Positions 55,968 to 64,000 of a stretch of 64,000 nt of DNA are shown here, piece by piece; within the stretch, counting starts at the first letter, position 1, and each line of letters starts with the position of its first letter. Made by a program: the position numbers and the translations under genes. The notes below the pieces were generated by a model that did not search any database, was not told the DNA's origin, and was given only the letters and a program-made list of their open reading frames with translations. Location of the stretch: contig NZ_QQNH01000012.1 of NCBI RefSeq assembly GCF_003345525.1, positions 1-64,000 of the forward strand, given 5' to 3'. Source of the DNA: Pelagibacterium lacus (GTDB lineage: Bacteria; Pseudomonadota; Alphaproteobacteria; Rhizobiales; Devosiaceae).

Positions 55968-57847
55968 GGGCGGGCCTCCAGGGCGTCAATGTCTTCGACC
56001 GGCCGGGTCTGGAGATCGTGCAGCGCCTTGTAGCGGCCGCCAAGCGCCAGAAGGTCCGCATGGGTGCCCTGTTCGATGATGGCGCCGTCCTCGATGAACA
56101 GGATGCGGTCGGCATGCAGCAGCGAGGAGAGGCGATGGGAGATGATGATGGTCACCCGGTTGGCGGCGTAGCGGCGGATGGCCGAACGGATGCGGTGCTC
56201 GGTGCCCGCATCGATAGCAGCGGTGGAATCGTCGAAGACCATCACGGCGGGCTTGAGCACCAGCGAGCGGGCGATGGACAGGCGCTGGCGCTGGCCGCCC
56301 GACAGCGAGACGCCGCGCTCGCCCACCACCGTATCGTATTCGGCGGGCAGGCCCATGATGTAGTTGTGAAGCTGTGCGCTTTCGGCCGCCTTCTCGATGC
56401 GGGTCTCCTTGGCCCAGGGATTGCCATAGGCGATGTTGTTCTCGATCGAGGTGGTGAAGAGGAAAGTGTCCTGCTGCACCACGGCGACCTTGCTGCGCAG
56501 CGATTGCAGCGTCACGTCGCGCACGTCCTGCCCGTCGATGCGCACGCTGCCGGTGGTGGCATCGTAAAAGCGGGGGATGAGATGGGCGAGGGTCGACTTG
56601 CCCGACCCCGGCGCGCCCACGATGCCGATGGTTTCGCCGGCCCGGGCGGTGAAACTAATATCGCGCAAGGTGGGCTGGGACGCGCCGTCATAGGTGAAGC
56701 CGACGCCGTCGAATTCCAGCGTGCCCTCGGTGATGACGAGCTCCCGGGCGCCGGGCCGGTCCTCGATCTCGACCGGGGCGTCGATGAAGGCAAAGAAGCG
56801 GTTGCCGCAAGTCGAGGCGCGGGCGAAGGAATTGACCATCAGCCCCAGCTGGCGCACCGGCATCTGCAGGATGGTCATGAAGGTGAGAAAGCTCGCCAGC
56901 GTGCCCACCGAGATTTCGCCGGCGATGACCTTGTTGCCGCCGAACCACAGCACCAGCCCCATGGCGGCGAAAAAGGAAAAGGTCATCATCGAGGTGTTGC
57001 GCACCCGTGTATTGGTGCGCCGATGGGCAAGGCGCAGCGCCTCGGCCGAGGCGGCGTCGAATTTGTCGAGCTCGTGTTTCTGGCCTGAAAAGGCCCGCAC
57101 CACCCGGATGCCGCCGAGATTTTCCTCCATGATGCGGGTGAGGACCGAGAGCTTTTCCTGCAAGTCCAGCCAGATCTTGCGCAGGCCGAGCCGGGCGACC
57201 GAGGAGCGCCAGGCGACGAAGGGCACGAAGCTCAGGGCGAGCAGGCCGAGCAGGACATCGGTGGAAAGCAGCATCCACGCCCCGACCCCGATGAGGACCG
57301 TGAGCAGCACCACGCGGATCAGCCCGGTGGAAAAGAACATGCGGATGCCGTCGAGGTCGAGCAGGCCGACAGTGATCAGATCGCCGGAATGGACCTTGTC
57401 GTGATAGGAATAGGACAGGCGCTGCACCTTGTCGTAAAAGGCGAGGCGCAGCTCATAGCCCACGTGATGACCCACGGATTCGGCGAAATAGTTCTGGAAC
57501 AGCGTGAAGACACCGCGCGCCACCGAGACGGCGAGCAGGGTCAGCGCCGTGGCCCACAGGCCGTTATGGGCGGTGTCGGAGGCGACAGAGACGATATTCT
57601 CGGCCTGGTCGATGGCCTGGCCGAGCAGGCGCGGGATCAGCAATTGCAGCAGGGCGGCGATCATGGTCGCCGCGACAGCGATCGTCACCTGCACCGGATG
57701 GCGCAGGGAAAGGAAGGTGATGCGCAGCAGGGGGCTGCTGCCCTTTCCGGCATGAGCGGCGGCGACATGGGCCCGGGCGTCGCCACGCGAACGCCTGCGG
57801 CCAGCCGTGAGGATGGACACTTTGCTTTCCAAACGTCTTCTGGACAC
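55964..57847 (-). CDS. ABC exporter half, degenerate NBD (subunit A)
   Basis: A 627-residue ABC half-transporter with about 40 extra basic residues before the permease domain. NBD motifs: Walker A IVGAPGSGKSTLAHL, signature LSGGQRQRLSIARS, H-loop ISHRLS, but Walker B reads VMVFDDSTAAID, Asp replacing the catalytic Glu, as in the non-catalytic half of TM287/288-like exporters. The start is uncertain: GTG 57847 gives the length quoted, and GTG 57820 has GGAAAG just upstream. Coupled to subunit B. Confidence 0.92.
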   Translation of the reverse strand: MSRRRLESKVSILTAGRRRSRGDARAHVAAAHAGKGSSPLLRITFLSLRHPVQVTIAVAATMIAALLQLLIPRLLGQAIDQAENIVSVASDTAHNGLWATALTLLAVSVARGVFTLFQNYFAESVGHHVGYELRLAFYDKVQRLSYSYHDKVHSGDLITVGLLDLDGIRMFFSTGLIRVVLLTVLIGVGAWMLLSTDVLLGLLALSFVPFVAWRSSVARLGLRKIWLDLQEKLSVLTRIMEENLGGIRVVRAFSGQKHELDKFDAASAEALRLAHRRTNTRVRNTSMMTFSFFAAMGLVLWFGGNKVIAGEISVGTLASFLTFMTILQMPVRQLGLMVNSFARASTCGNRFFAFIDAPVEIEDRPGARELVITEGTLEFDGVGFTYDGASQPTLRDISFTARAGETIGIVGAPGSGKSTLAHLIPRFYDATTGSVRIDGQDVRDVTLQSLRSKVAVVQQDTFLFTTSIENNIAYGNPWAKETRIEKAAESAQLHNYIMGLPAEYDTVVGERGVSLSGGQRQRLSIARSLVLKPAVMVFDDSTAAIDAGTEHRIRSAIRRYAANRVTIIISHRLSSLLHADRILFIEDGAIIEQGTHADLLALGGRYKALHDLQTRPVEDIDALEARP

Positions 57848-57960
57848 CCGAGGGGAAATCGCGTTCCGATTCGGGCGGATCGACTCCTAGACGCGCATTC
57901 AAGGACGAATTGGCGCCTCGTGCAATACGCAATTGTGACTTGACCGGCCTGGGCCGCAAA

Positions 57961-57993
57961 GCAAAGCCCCCGCCGGGAGGAAAGGGCGGGGGC
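57961..57993 (-). terminator. Hairpin behind the 33-residue peptide gene
   Basis: GCCCCCGCC pairs with GGCGGGGGC around a 10-nt loop, followed on the minus strand by TTTGCTTT. It is placed 35 bp after the peptide stop and before the ABC gene promoter region. Confidence 0.55.
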
Positions 57994-58027
57994 CGTCGCG
58001 AGGAACAAGCTTTGTGAGTATGAGTAT

Positions 58028-58129
58028 TCAGGCAAATGCGCCGGTAAACGCCATTACCGTGACCATCATGGTGACCATGACGGCGCCGGCGGCGGTGCCG
58101 ATCGACATCTGAATAAGGGTTCGGGCCAT
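58028..58129 (-). CDS. 33-residue single-TM peptide
   Basis: Reads MARTLIQMSIGTAAGAVMVT followed by a Met/Val-rich hydrophobic end (MMVTVMAFTGAFA). GGAGG lies 7 nt before the ATG, and a hairpin terminator follows, so it has the parts of an independent gene despite its length. It would span the inner membrane once with a short basic N-terminus. A similar 39-residue gene lies 2.5 kb away, on the other side of the chemoreceptor gene. Function unknown. Confidence 0.6.
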   Translation of the reverse strand: MARTLIQMSIGTAAGAVMVTMMVTVMAFTGAFA

Positions 58130-58512
58130 TTTCAGCCTCCAGTTTGTCGCCTCTATGCCGTCTTAAACGTGGTGGAAACCCGATTGGTTTCACGCAATGA
58201 CGGATTCGTGTTTGCCGCACCACATAACCAGCCTGGGGCTGAATGGCGGCTGAACGGATGGTTCAGCCGTGCCCGCCGGCCGGAAAGGCACGGGATTGCC
58301 TTGGCTGTCCCGCCTGCCTAGGCATTTTCTTAACCCTTATTCGCGTAAGCAGGACGGGCCCTTGCGACCATTCGGGACGGTGGTCGCGCGGGGCGGGCGA
58401 GCAGACCTGACCGAGGGTCGAAGCGGCCATTTTCCGTTGGCGGTTTCCCCTCATCCGGTCATCGGCCGAACATGTTGCCAGCCATGCCGCCGGGGGCGGA
58501 AGGGCAATTTGC
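58130..58512. other. 383-bp spacer before the chemoreceptor gene
   Basis: No convincing gene. Two hairpins lie side by side: GGCTGAAC-ggatg-GTTCAGCC (58248-58268) and CCGTGCC/GGCACGG (about 58266-58290). An AT-rich patch (TTTTCTTAACCCTTATTCGCG) near 58324-58344 could hold the promoter for the downstream receptor gene. No T-run terminators are seen. Confidence 0.4.
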
Positions 58513-60531
58513 ATGGGGTTTGAAACTATGTTTGCTAAACTGAGCGTCGCCGTCCGGGTTTACGGCGCATTCGGCGCCCTGATCGTGCTGCTGTGCCTGG
58601 CCGGGCTGGCCGGGGTCTATGGCGTGCAGCACATGTCGGGGCTGTTGGGCGACTACCGTACCGCGGCGCGGCAGTCCCTGGAGATCAACGACTACAATCG
58701 CGACCTTGCCACGGCGCGGCTGCTGTCGACCGAATATCAGCGCGATCCGACGGCGGAAAAGGCCGAGGCGTTGCTGGAGATCATCGACGATGTGCGCACC
58801 TATGACGCCGATGGCCTCGCCATCTTCGCCCATGACGCCATTGCGCTGGAAGGGCTGGAGGCGGCGCGCGTCGTCGCGGAGGCCTATTATGACGCCGCCA
58901 GCCGGCTGATCACCGCCACCGAGACCAACAATGTGATGGACCGGGTGGCGGTGGCGCGCGAGCTCAATACCATCGGCGACGCGTTGCAGGTCGAATATGA
59001 CGCGATGATGCAGCGGGCGCAGGACGCCCAGAACACGCTCGGGCCCATCGCCATGGCCGATGCGCAGACCAGCACCTGGGTGGTGGTCGGGATCAGTGGC
59101 GCCGCGGTCCTGCTCGGCGGGGCGCTGGCGATCATCATGGGGCGCTGGCTGTCGGGCACCATCGCGGGCATGACGCTGCTCATGCGCCGGCTGGCCGATG
59201 GCGATTTCGACCTCGACATCAAGGGCACCGATCGCCAGCACGAGCTGGGCCAGATGGCCAAGGCGTTGCAGGTGTTCCGGGCCAATGGCCAGGCCATGGC
59301 CGAGGCCGAGCGGGAGCGTGAGCGCAATGCGCGCGTCGCCGCCGAGCGGGCCCAGATGATGGAGCGCTTCCAGACCGCGTTCGATGCGGTGATCGACGCC
59401 TGCGTGGCGGGGGATTTTTCCAAGCGGATCACCCAGAGCTTCGGCGATGCCGACATCGACCGGGTGGCAGGCAATTTCAATTCCATGCTCGATACGGTCA
59501 ATGCCGGGCTCGGCGAGGCGGGGCAGGTGCTCTCGGCGCTGGCGCGGACCGACCTCACCCAGCGCATGGAGGGCAGCTATCACGGAGCGTTCGCCGCGCT
59601 GCGCGACGACACCAATTCGGTGGCCGACAAGCTCACCGAGATCATCGTGCGGCTGCGGACCACCTCGCGCGGGCTGAAGACGGCGACCAGCGAGATCCTG
59701 GCCGGGGCCAACGACCTTTCCGAGCGCACGACGCGGCAGGCGGCGGCGATCGAGGAAACCTCGGCGGCCATCGAGCAGCTGACCACCACGGTGCGCGGCA
59801 ATGCCGAAAAGGCCGAGATCGCCTTCGACAAGAGCCAGTCTGCCGCTGCCTTGGCCAATGATGGCGGCGTGGTGATGGAAAAGGCCACATCGGCCATGGA
59901 ACGGATCACCAGCTCCTCGGGCAAGATCTCCAACATCATCGGCATGATCGACGACATAGCCTTCCAGACCAATCTTCTGGCGCTCAACGCCTCGGTGGAA
60001 GCGGCGCGGGCCGGCGAAGCGGGCAAGGGCTTCGCCGTGGTGGCGGTGGAAGTGCGCCGGCTGGCGCAATCGGCCGCCGACGCCTCCTCGGAGGTCAAGG
60101 CGCTGATCGAGCAATCGGGCCGCGAGGTCGGCGATGGCTCGCGGCTGGTCGTTGAAGCGGCGGCCAAGCTCGGCGACATCCTCGTTGCGGTCAAAGAAAA
60201 CGCCTCGCTGATGCAGGGGATTTCCGAGGCCAATCGCGAGCAGACCACGGCGATCGGCGAGGTTCGCACCGCCATCCAGCAGATGGACGAGATGACCCAG
60301 CATAATGCCGCGCTGGTCGAGGAGACCAATGCGGCCATCGAGCAGACCGAGGCGCAGGCCACCGAACTCGACGGCGTGGTCGACATCTTCACCATCGAGG
60401 AGAGCGCCCGGAGCGCCGAGGCCGAACGGGCCCAGCCCGCTATGGTGGGCAAGCCGGCCGTACGGGCGGCGGCGCGGTCCTATCTCGCCCAGGGCAATGC
60501 GGCCCTCAAGGACGACTGGTCGGAGTTCTGA
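58513..60531 (+). CDS. Methyl-accepting chemotaxis protein
   Basis: A 672-residue chemoreceptor: TM1 about 14-36, a periplasmic helical sensor domain, TM2 about 190-212, a HAMP domain ([20 protein letters not shown]), a second HAMP-like repeat, then the coiled-coil signalling domain with the hairpin tip [20 protein letters not shown] and [20 protein letters not shown]. It ends in DWSEF, close to the DWEEF/NWETF pentapeptides that tether CheR in rhizobia. ATG 58513 has GGAAGGGC upstream. No other che genes are nearby; ligand unknown. Confidence 0.96.
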   Translation: MGFETMFAKLSVAVRVYGAFGALIVLLCLAGLAGVYGVQHMSGLLGDYRTAARQSLEINDYNRDLATARLLSTEYQRDPTAEKAEALLEIIDDVRTYDADGLAIFAHDAIALEGLEAARVVAEAYYDAASRLITATETNNVMDRVAVARELNTIGDALQVEYDAMMQRAQDAQNTLGPIAMADAQTSTWVVVGISGAAVLLGGALAIIMGRWLSGTIAGMTLLMRRLADGDFDLDIKGTDRQHELGQMAKALQVFRANGQAMAEAERERERNARVAAERAQMMERFQTAFDAVIDACVAGDFSKRITQSFGDADIDRVAGNFNSMLDTVNAGLGEAGQVLSALARTDLTQRMEGSYHGAFAALRDDTNSVADKLTEIIVRLRTTSRGLKTATSEILAGANDLSERTTRQAAAIEETSAAIEQLTTTVRGNAEKAEIAFDKSQSAAALANDGGVVMEKATSAMERITSSSGKISNIIGMIDDIAFQTNLLALNASVEAARAGEAGKGFAVVAVEVRRLAQSAADASSEVKALIEQSGREVGDGSRLVVEAAAKLGDILVAVKENASLMQGISEANREQTTAIGEVRTAIQQMDEMTQHNAALVEETNAAIEQTEAQATELDGVVDIFTIEESARSAEAERAQPAMVGKPAVRAAARSYLAQGNAALKDDWSEF

Positions 60532-60551
60532 TCAGGATTGCATCGGGAGAA

Positions 60552-60582
60552 CCCGCGCGATCTGGATCGCGCGGGTTTTTCT
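60552..60582 (+). terminator. Intrinsic terminator of the chemoreceptor gene
   Basis: CCCGCGCGATC-tg-GATCGCGCGGG, an 11-bp perfect stem with a 2-nt loop, followed by TTTTTC. It begins 21 bp after the receptor stop. Confidence 0.93.
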
Positions 60583-60587
60583 TGATC

Positions 60588-60631
60588 GCGTTTCCGAACC
60601 GGAAAACCGGGGCCACTTTTCCTGGAAACGC
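60588..60631. repeat. Rhizobiales-type dispersed palindrome
   Basis: GCGTTTCC-gaacc-GGAAAACC at one end and CACTTTTCC-t-GGAAACGC at the other form an imperfect nested palindrome of 44 bp. Sequences of this GGAAAACCGG...CCACTTTTCC kind recur in many Rhizobiales genomes. A partial match (GGTGCCCACTTTTCCTG) occurs near 63690. It lies between the receptor terminator and the 39-residue peptide gene. Confidence 0.5.
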
Positions 60632-60633
60632 TT

Positions 60634-60753
60634 TTAGGCCGCCAGTCCGCCGGTGAGGAAAAGCACCGCTGCGAACAGGCCGCACAGGACGGCCCCGGTG
60701 AGGGCCGCCACCGTCATGGATACGAATTTCTGCGTCGTCATCTTGTACGACAT
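60634..60753 (-). CDS. 39-residue single-TM peptide
   Basis: Reads MSYKMTTQKFVSMTVAALTG and ends in a hydrophobic helix (AVLCGLFAAVLFLTGGLAA), one membrane span with a basic start. TTGGAGG lies 6 nt before the ATG. It is short enough to be skipped by gene finders. It resembles the 33-residue peptide at 58 kb in size, single TM and Gly/Ala end, without clear sequence identity. Function unknown. Confidence 0.6.
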   Translation of the reverse strand: MSYKMTTQKFVSMTVAALTGAVLCGLFAAVLFLTGGLAA

Positions 60754-61081
60754 GGGACCTCCAACACGTAAAGTTCGGCGAGAGCCCCGTCTTCTGCTGA
60801 GACGGTCGCTGCTCCAAAACCCTTGTTTTGCGGTTCGCCGGTCCCCGACGCGCGGTTGGGGTCCGGGGCGCCGCGGACGTGCCCCCAAACCGGCGCGTGC
60901 GATTGTCGCCAAACAGGATCGCACGACGCCGACGGCATTGCTGCCGTTTGCCGTAAGGACGCCTCAGGAATTGCGCCTCAACGACCGGGCCAGTATGCGC
61001 GGTTAACCGGGGGTTGGGGCGCAAACTAAAATTTGCGGTAAATTTTCGGTTTAGGCTCCGGCCGGCCTGTGGATGGAGCAT
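60754..61081. other. Spacer upstream of the 39-residue peptide
   Basis: No gene supported. It includes a small hairpin CCGTCT/AGACGG near 60783-60805 and, near 61020-61037, an AT-richer dyad CGCAAA-N6-TTTGCG that may be a regulator site. The 39-residue gene's promoter is expected here. Confidence 0.35.
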
Positions 61082-61117
61082 GAAAAAGGCCCGCCACGCG
61101 GGCGCGCGGCGGGCCTT
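61082..61117 (-). terminator. Intrinsic terminator of rlpA
   Basis: AAGGCCCGCC pairs with GGCGGGCCTT, followed on the minus strand by TTTTTCA, 26 bp beyond the rlpA stop. Confidence 0.9.
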
Positions 61118-61142
61118 GGGAGCGTGTGGAAAAGGCGCAAGC

Positions 61143-61538
61143 CTATCCGAGCACTTCGACCGTCACCCGGGCGGTGCCCGAATTGATCATGCCGATCTGG
61201 CTGGCGGCACCCTGGGACAGATCGATGATGCGGCTGCCGACAAACGGCCCCCGATCATTGATGCGCACCACGACGCTGCGGCCATTGTTCTGGTTGGTGA
61301 CCACGACCTCGGTGCCGAAGGGGAGGTATTTATGGGCGGCGGTCATGGCGTGCATGTTGTAGGTTTCGCCGTTGGCGGTGCGTCTGCCGTGGAACTTGCC
61401 GCCATACCATGAAGCGGTGCCGGTCAGCGTCTGTACGATCGAGATGGTGTCCTGAGCGTGCAGTGCTGTTGTGGTGGCGAGGGGGAAAGCTCCAAGAGCA
61501 AATGCCGCGACCAGCGCGGTAGGCTTGATAATCTTCAT
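61143..61538 (-). CDS. rlpA: RlpA-like double-psi beta-barrel protein
   Basis: A 131-residue exported protein: signal peptide to about residue 25 (cut near ALHAQ), then a DPBB domain with [36 protein letters not shown] and [20 protein letters not shown]. RlpA acts on peptidoglycan at the septum, cleaving naked glycan strands in Pseudomonas; here the SPOR domain is missing, so septal targeting by that route is not expected. There is no lipobox cysteine. ATG 61538 has AGGA 5 nt upstream. Confidence 0.9.
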   Translation of the reverse strand: MKIIKPTALVAAFALGAFPLATTTALHAQDTISIVQTLTGTASWYGGKFHGRRTANGETYNMHAMTAAHKYLPFGTEVVVTNQNNGRSVVVRINDRGPFVGSRIIDLSQGAASQIGMINSGTARVTVEVLG

Positions 61539-61685
61539 TCGGTCCTGATCCGATATGTTTGGCAACAGGACGGGTTCTACACGCAGATGTGACCAGAATC
61601 CGGAGCGAATCGGACAAAATCGTGATCCGTGCCTTCTGCGCGGAACTGTCGCGAATCGGCAACAGGTTCGCGGCTCGATTTTTGT

Positions 61686-61718
61686 CAATAAAAACCCGCC
61701 CCGTAATACGGGGCGGGT
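61686..61718 (-). terminator. Intrinsic terminator of the SH3/I36-like gene
   Basis: ACCCGCCCCGT-att-ACGGGGCGGGT (minus-strand reading), an 11-bp perfect stem with a 3-nt loop, followed by TTTTATTG. Confidence 0.92.
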
Positions 61719-61745
61719 CGAGGAATTTACTTGGGATTATTGATT

Positions 61746-62378
61746 TCAGCGGCGGCCGATATAATAGGAGGAAATATTGTCGGCCAGCATTCCCAGATTG
61801 CGGATCGAGCGGTCGATCACGGCGCAGCGGCCGGAATAATTGCCGCCGGTGCAGACCGTGGCCGAGACATTGCCCTCGATACGGGCCGAACGGATGCGAT
61901 CGTTCCAGAAATTGGACAGGTAACGGTCCTGGTCGCCATCCTGGGCGCAGAAGCTGCGGCCGCGATAGTCATAGCCTTCATAAAAGCAGATCTCGCCGCG
62001 TCCGGGCTGGCCGGGGCGATTGCCCGAACCGATCTGGAAGCTGAAATTGGGGGTGTTGATCGAAAAGCCCACATCGGGCTGGCCGGGGGCAGGACGGGTC
62101 GGCTGGGTGGGCTGGAGGGCGCGCAGATAGGAGGCGGACGCCCAGCCGCGGATATTGGCGGCCTCGACGCGGCACCAGCTGCCCGAGGCGTTGCATTCGG
62201 ATACGTTGACCACCTGATTGGCCGAGAGGGCCCCGACCACCGGATAGCTGGTGCCCGGGCCGGTGCGGACATTGAGCGCGGTGGTCGCGGCCGCTTCATA
62301 GGCGAATGCGCCGGACACCATGGCAAAGGCGCCTGCGACCGCCAGAACCAGGGCTGCAACCATTTTACCGAATTTCAT
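61746..62378 (-). CDS. Secreted SH3 plus I36/beta-gamma-crystallin-like protein
   Basis: A 210-residue exported protein: signal peptide ending at SGAFA-YEAA, a bacterial SH3 domain (TTALNVRTGPGTSYPVVGAL, then GSWCRVEAANIRGWAS), a short Pro-rich hinge, and a C-terminal domain with the pattern ICFYEGYDYRGRSFCAQDGD and ATVCTGGNYSGRCAVIDR that resembles peptidase-inhibitor I36/beta-gamma crystallin folds. GGGAGA precedes the ATG. Its SH3 half is clearly paralogous to the protein at 48.8 kb. A role outside the cytoplasm, perhaps protease inhibition, is inferred. Confidence 0.85.
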   Translation of the reverse strand: MKFGKMVAALVLAVAGAFAMVSGAFAYEAAATTALNVRTGPGTSYPVVGALSANQVVNVSECNASGSWCRVEAANIRGWASASYLRALQPTQPTRPAPGQPDVGFSINTPNFSFQIGSGNRPGQPGRGEICFYEGYDYRGRSFCAQDGDQDRYLSNFWNDRIRSARIEGNVSATVCTGGNYSGRCAVIDRSIRNLGMLADNISSYYIGRR

Positions 62379-62541
62379 GACGGCTCTCCCTTCGAGAGAT
62401 GTGGGCGTTTACGGCACAAAGGTGCGGATGCCCATTTGGTTCCATGCCGCGCGTCAGCGGCGCGGCCATGCTCACCGTCTAGGGGAAACGAGTTGAACCG
62501 GGCATGAACGCGGGGCCGAGACTGCGGCCGTCAGCCCTGGG

Positions 62542-62937
62542 TCAATAGCTGGGTGGGGTGCCGATGGGCCGCTTCTTGCCGTCATCGGTGAGGGCCACAT
62601 AGATGAAATGGGCTTCCGTGACCTTGGTGCGGGCCGGGACGCGATGGGATTTGGTCCAGGCTTCCATGCCGACCTTGATCGACGTGGTGCCGATGCGGTC
62701 GATCCAGGTATAGACGCAGAGGACGTCGCCCACCCGGACCGGGGCGATGAAGCTCATGGCCTCCACGGCGACGGTGGCGACGCGGCCCCCGATATGCTCG
62801 ACGGCGGCGATGGCGCCGGCAATATCCATCTGGCTCATCACCCAGCCGCCGAAAATGTCCCCGGCGGCGTTGGTGTCGGCCGGCATGGCCAGGGTGCGGA
62901 TGGTGAGATTGCCCCGAGGTTCGCTCGCTTGTGTCAT
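62542..62937 (-). CDS. Acyl-CoA thioesterase (YciA-like)
   Basis: A 131-residue hot-dog fold thioesterase of the YciA group: LAMPADTNAAGDIFGGWVMS with the catalytic Asp, VEAMSFIAPVRVGDV and RTKVTEAHFIYVAL. YciA has broad short-chain acyl-CoA activity, possibly including propionyl-CoA. ATG 62937 is chosen for its agreement with the family start. It lies 14 bp from the end of tdk on the same strand. Confidence 0.93.
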   Translation of the reverse strand: MTQASEPRGNLTIRTLAMPADTNAAGDIFGGWVMSQMDIAGAIAAVEHIGGRVATVAVEAMSFIAPVRVGDVLCVYTWIDRIGTTSIKVGMEAWTKSHRVPARTKVTEAHFIYVALTDDGKKRPIGTPPSY

Positions 62938-62951
62938 CGCTTTCTTCTCGC

Positions 62952-63536
62952 CTAGGTTCGATGCCCCACGGTGTCCTCCCAATGGCGGCGGCACAGCGAG
63001 ATATATTTGTCGTTGCCGCCGATGTCGACCTGTTCTCCTTCGAGGAGCGGCCGTCCATCGGCCCCGAGGCGGACCACCATGGTGGCCTTGGCGCCGCAAT
63101 GGCAGATGGTGCGCACCTCGCGCAGGGTGTCGGCGATGGCGAGCAGCTCGGCCGAGCCGGGAAACAGCTTGCCCTGGAAATCGGTGCGCAGCCCGTAGCA
63201 CATCACCGGCACGTTGAGCCGGTCGGCGACCCGCGCCAATTGCCAGACCTGCCCCGGCGTCAGGAACTGGGCTTCGTCGACGAAGACGCAGCTATAGGGG
63301 GTTTCAGCATGAGCCCGGCCGATGATGGCGAACAGGTCGTCATCGGCGGTGAACAGCTCGGCCTCGCAGGCGACCCCGATGCGCGAGGCGATCACGCCCT
63401 TGCCGGCACGGTCGTCGAGGGCGGCGGTGAACAGCAGGGTGTCCATGCCGCGCTCGCGGTAATTGTAGGAGGCCTGCAGCAGCAGGGTCGACTTGCCCGC
63501 ATTCATGGAGGCGTAGGAGAAATAGAGCTTGGCCAC
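62952..63536 (-). CDS. tdk: Thymidine kinase
   Basis: Type II thymidine kinase: thymidine plus ATP gives dTMP in salvage. In 194 residues: P-loop YASMNAGKSTLLLQ, the DEAQFL segment, the lasso region and zinc ligands CHCGAKA and LCRRHW. The start is a GTG. It precedes the thioesterase gene in the same transcript. Confidence 0.96.
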   Translation of the reverse strand: MAKLYFSYASMNAGKSTLLLQASYNYRERGMDTLLFTAALDDRAGKGVIASRIGVACEAELFTADDDLFAIIGRAHAETPYSCVFVDEAQFLTPGQVWQLARVADRLNVPVMCYGLRTDFQGKLFPGSAELLAIADTLREVRTICHCGAKATMVVRLGADGRPLLEGEQVDIGGNDKYISLCRRHWEDTVGHRT

Positions 63537-63732
63537 TGGCGATCCCGAAAGCGTGAGATTTCCTTTTAGTCCGCCCGGGACAAAGTGCTGTATCCTCGTG
63601 CGCCTCGTCCACAGGAAAAGAAGCGCCTCCCGCCCAGATGGTTCAGGCAGCGTTCAGCCGGCGCGGTGCATTGAGGAAGGACAAACTGGTGCCCACTTTT
63701 CCTGATTTCGTCCAATGGCCCGGAGATCGATA

Positions 63733-64000
63733 ATGAACCGCTCTTTCACCCTCGCCGCCCTGGCGCTGGCCACCGTCCTCGCCGCTCTTCCCGCCGCCGC
63801 TCAGGCGCTCAGCCCGATCGGGATCTGGGAGCCCGACAACAAGGAGTCGCGCTATGAATTCACCTATTGCGGGGAAGCCGGCAACCGGCTGTGCGCCGAG
63901 CTGATCTGGATCCGGGAGGACAAGAAGGACGCCCGCAACACCAAATATCTCAACACCTACATGTTCTCCAATGCGCGCCTCGTCGCCGAGGGGCGGTGGA
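63733..64000 (+). CDS. DUF2147 exported protein (3' part beyond the window)
   Basis: Only the first 89 codons are visible, and the gene continues past the window end. Signal peptide MNRSFTLAALALATVLAALP ending at ALPAAAQA, then the DUF2147 start SPIGIWEPDNKESRYEFTYC with GNRLCAELIWI, the usual pattern of this periplasmic family of unknown function. A GGAG lies 7 nt before the ATG. Confidence 0.85.
   Translation, partial: MNRSFTLAALALATVLAALPAAAQALSPIGIWEPDNKESRYEFTYCGEAGNRLCAELIWIREDKKDARNTKYLNTYMFSNARLVAEGRW

Noticed and set aside
58459-60303. 614-codon minus-strand frame
   Set aside because: Antisense of the chemoreceptor gene.

Overview
The window is chromosomal DNA of a GC-rich alphaproteobacterium, most likely Hyphomicrobiales and perhaps Devosiaceae (inference from gene content and order; no marker phylogeny was possible). 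Pointers are the trmL-petABC, lgt-midA-pgeF, rplY-pth-ychF and folM-uvrC-pgsA-moaD-moaE neighbourhoods, perfect CtrA-type boxes (TTAA-N7-TTAA), an alphaproteobacterial LexA box (GAAC-N7-GAAC) before uvrB, and rhizobial-type palindromic repeats. Nearly all the sequence is tightly packed housekeeping and metabolic genes. I saw no tRNA, rRNA, CRISPR array, prophage or insertion sequence.

Layout. 0-5.5 kb: trehalose synthesis (otsBA), a small membrane protein, a winged-helix/TM/TPR regulator and a VanZ-like protein. 5.4-12.1 kb: propionyl-CoA catabolism (pccB, a DUF559 nuclease gene with palindromes in its 5' part, pccA, methylmalonyl-CoA mutase, epimerase), joined by 1-4 nt overlaps. 12.1-16.3 kb (minus strand): phosphoesterase, MurL, MurD2 and an SMR transporter; MurL/MurD2 is the alternative route for putting D-glutamate into peptidoglycan. 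16.4-25.3 kb: two NUDIX enzymes, glutathionyl-hydroquinone reductase, GNAT, CCA-adding enzyme, serine hydrolase, a TPR-GGDEF cyclase, hemF and trmL. 25.4-29.3 kb: cytochrome bc1 operon petABC and apt.

29.7-38.5 kb: DUF423, ychF, pth, rplY, prs, pgeF, midA, lgt, ubiK and a phosphoesterase. 38.7-44.1 kb: ybjN-proC-csaA, an AI-2E family permease, uppP, a MarR regulator divergent from ilvE. 44.1-49.3 kb: folM-like reductase, uvrC, pgsA, moaD, moaE and small envelope proteins. 49.5-58 kb: uvrB with a long N-terminal extension, two DUF1801 proteins, an ArsR/SRPBCC pair and a heterodimeric ABC exporter. 58-64 kb: a methyl-accepting chemotaxis protein between two tiny single-TM peptide genes, RlpA, an SH3/I36-like secreted protein, YciA, thymidine kinase and the start of a DUF2147 protein.

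Functional themes: propionate/odd-chain and branched-chain carbon entering the TCA cycle; aerobic respiration; cell-envelope synthesis (MurL/MurD2, UppP, Lgt, PgsA, PgeF, RlpA); and UvrBC repair. The least ordinary items are the MurL/MurD2/SMR operon, the REP-associated DUF559 gene inside the propionate operon, two near-identically placed palindromic elements 20 bp behind pth and uvrB, an 18-bp perfect inverted repeat across the cca stop codon, and small peptide genes that standard length cut-offs miss.
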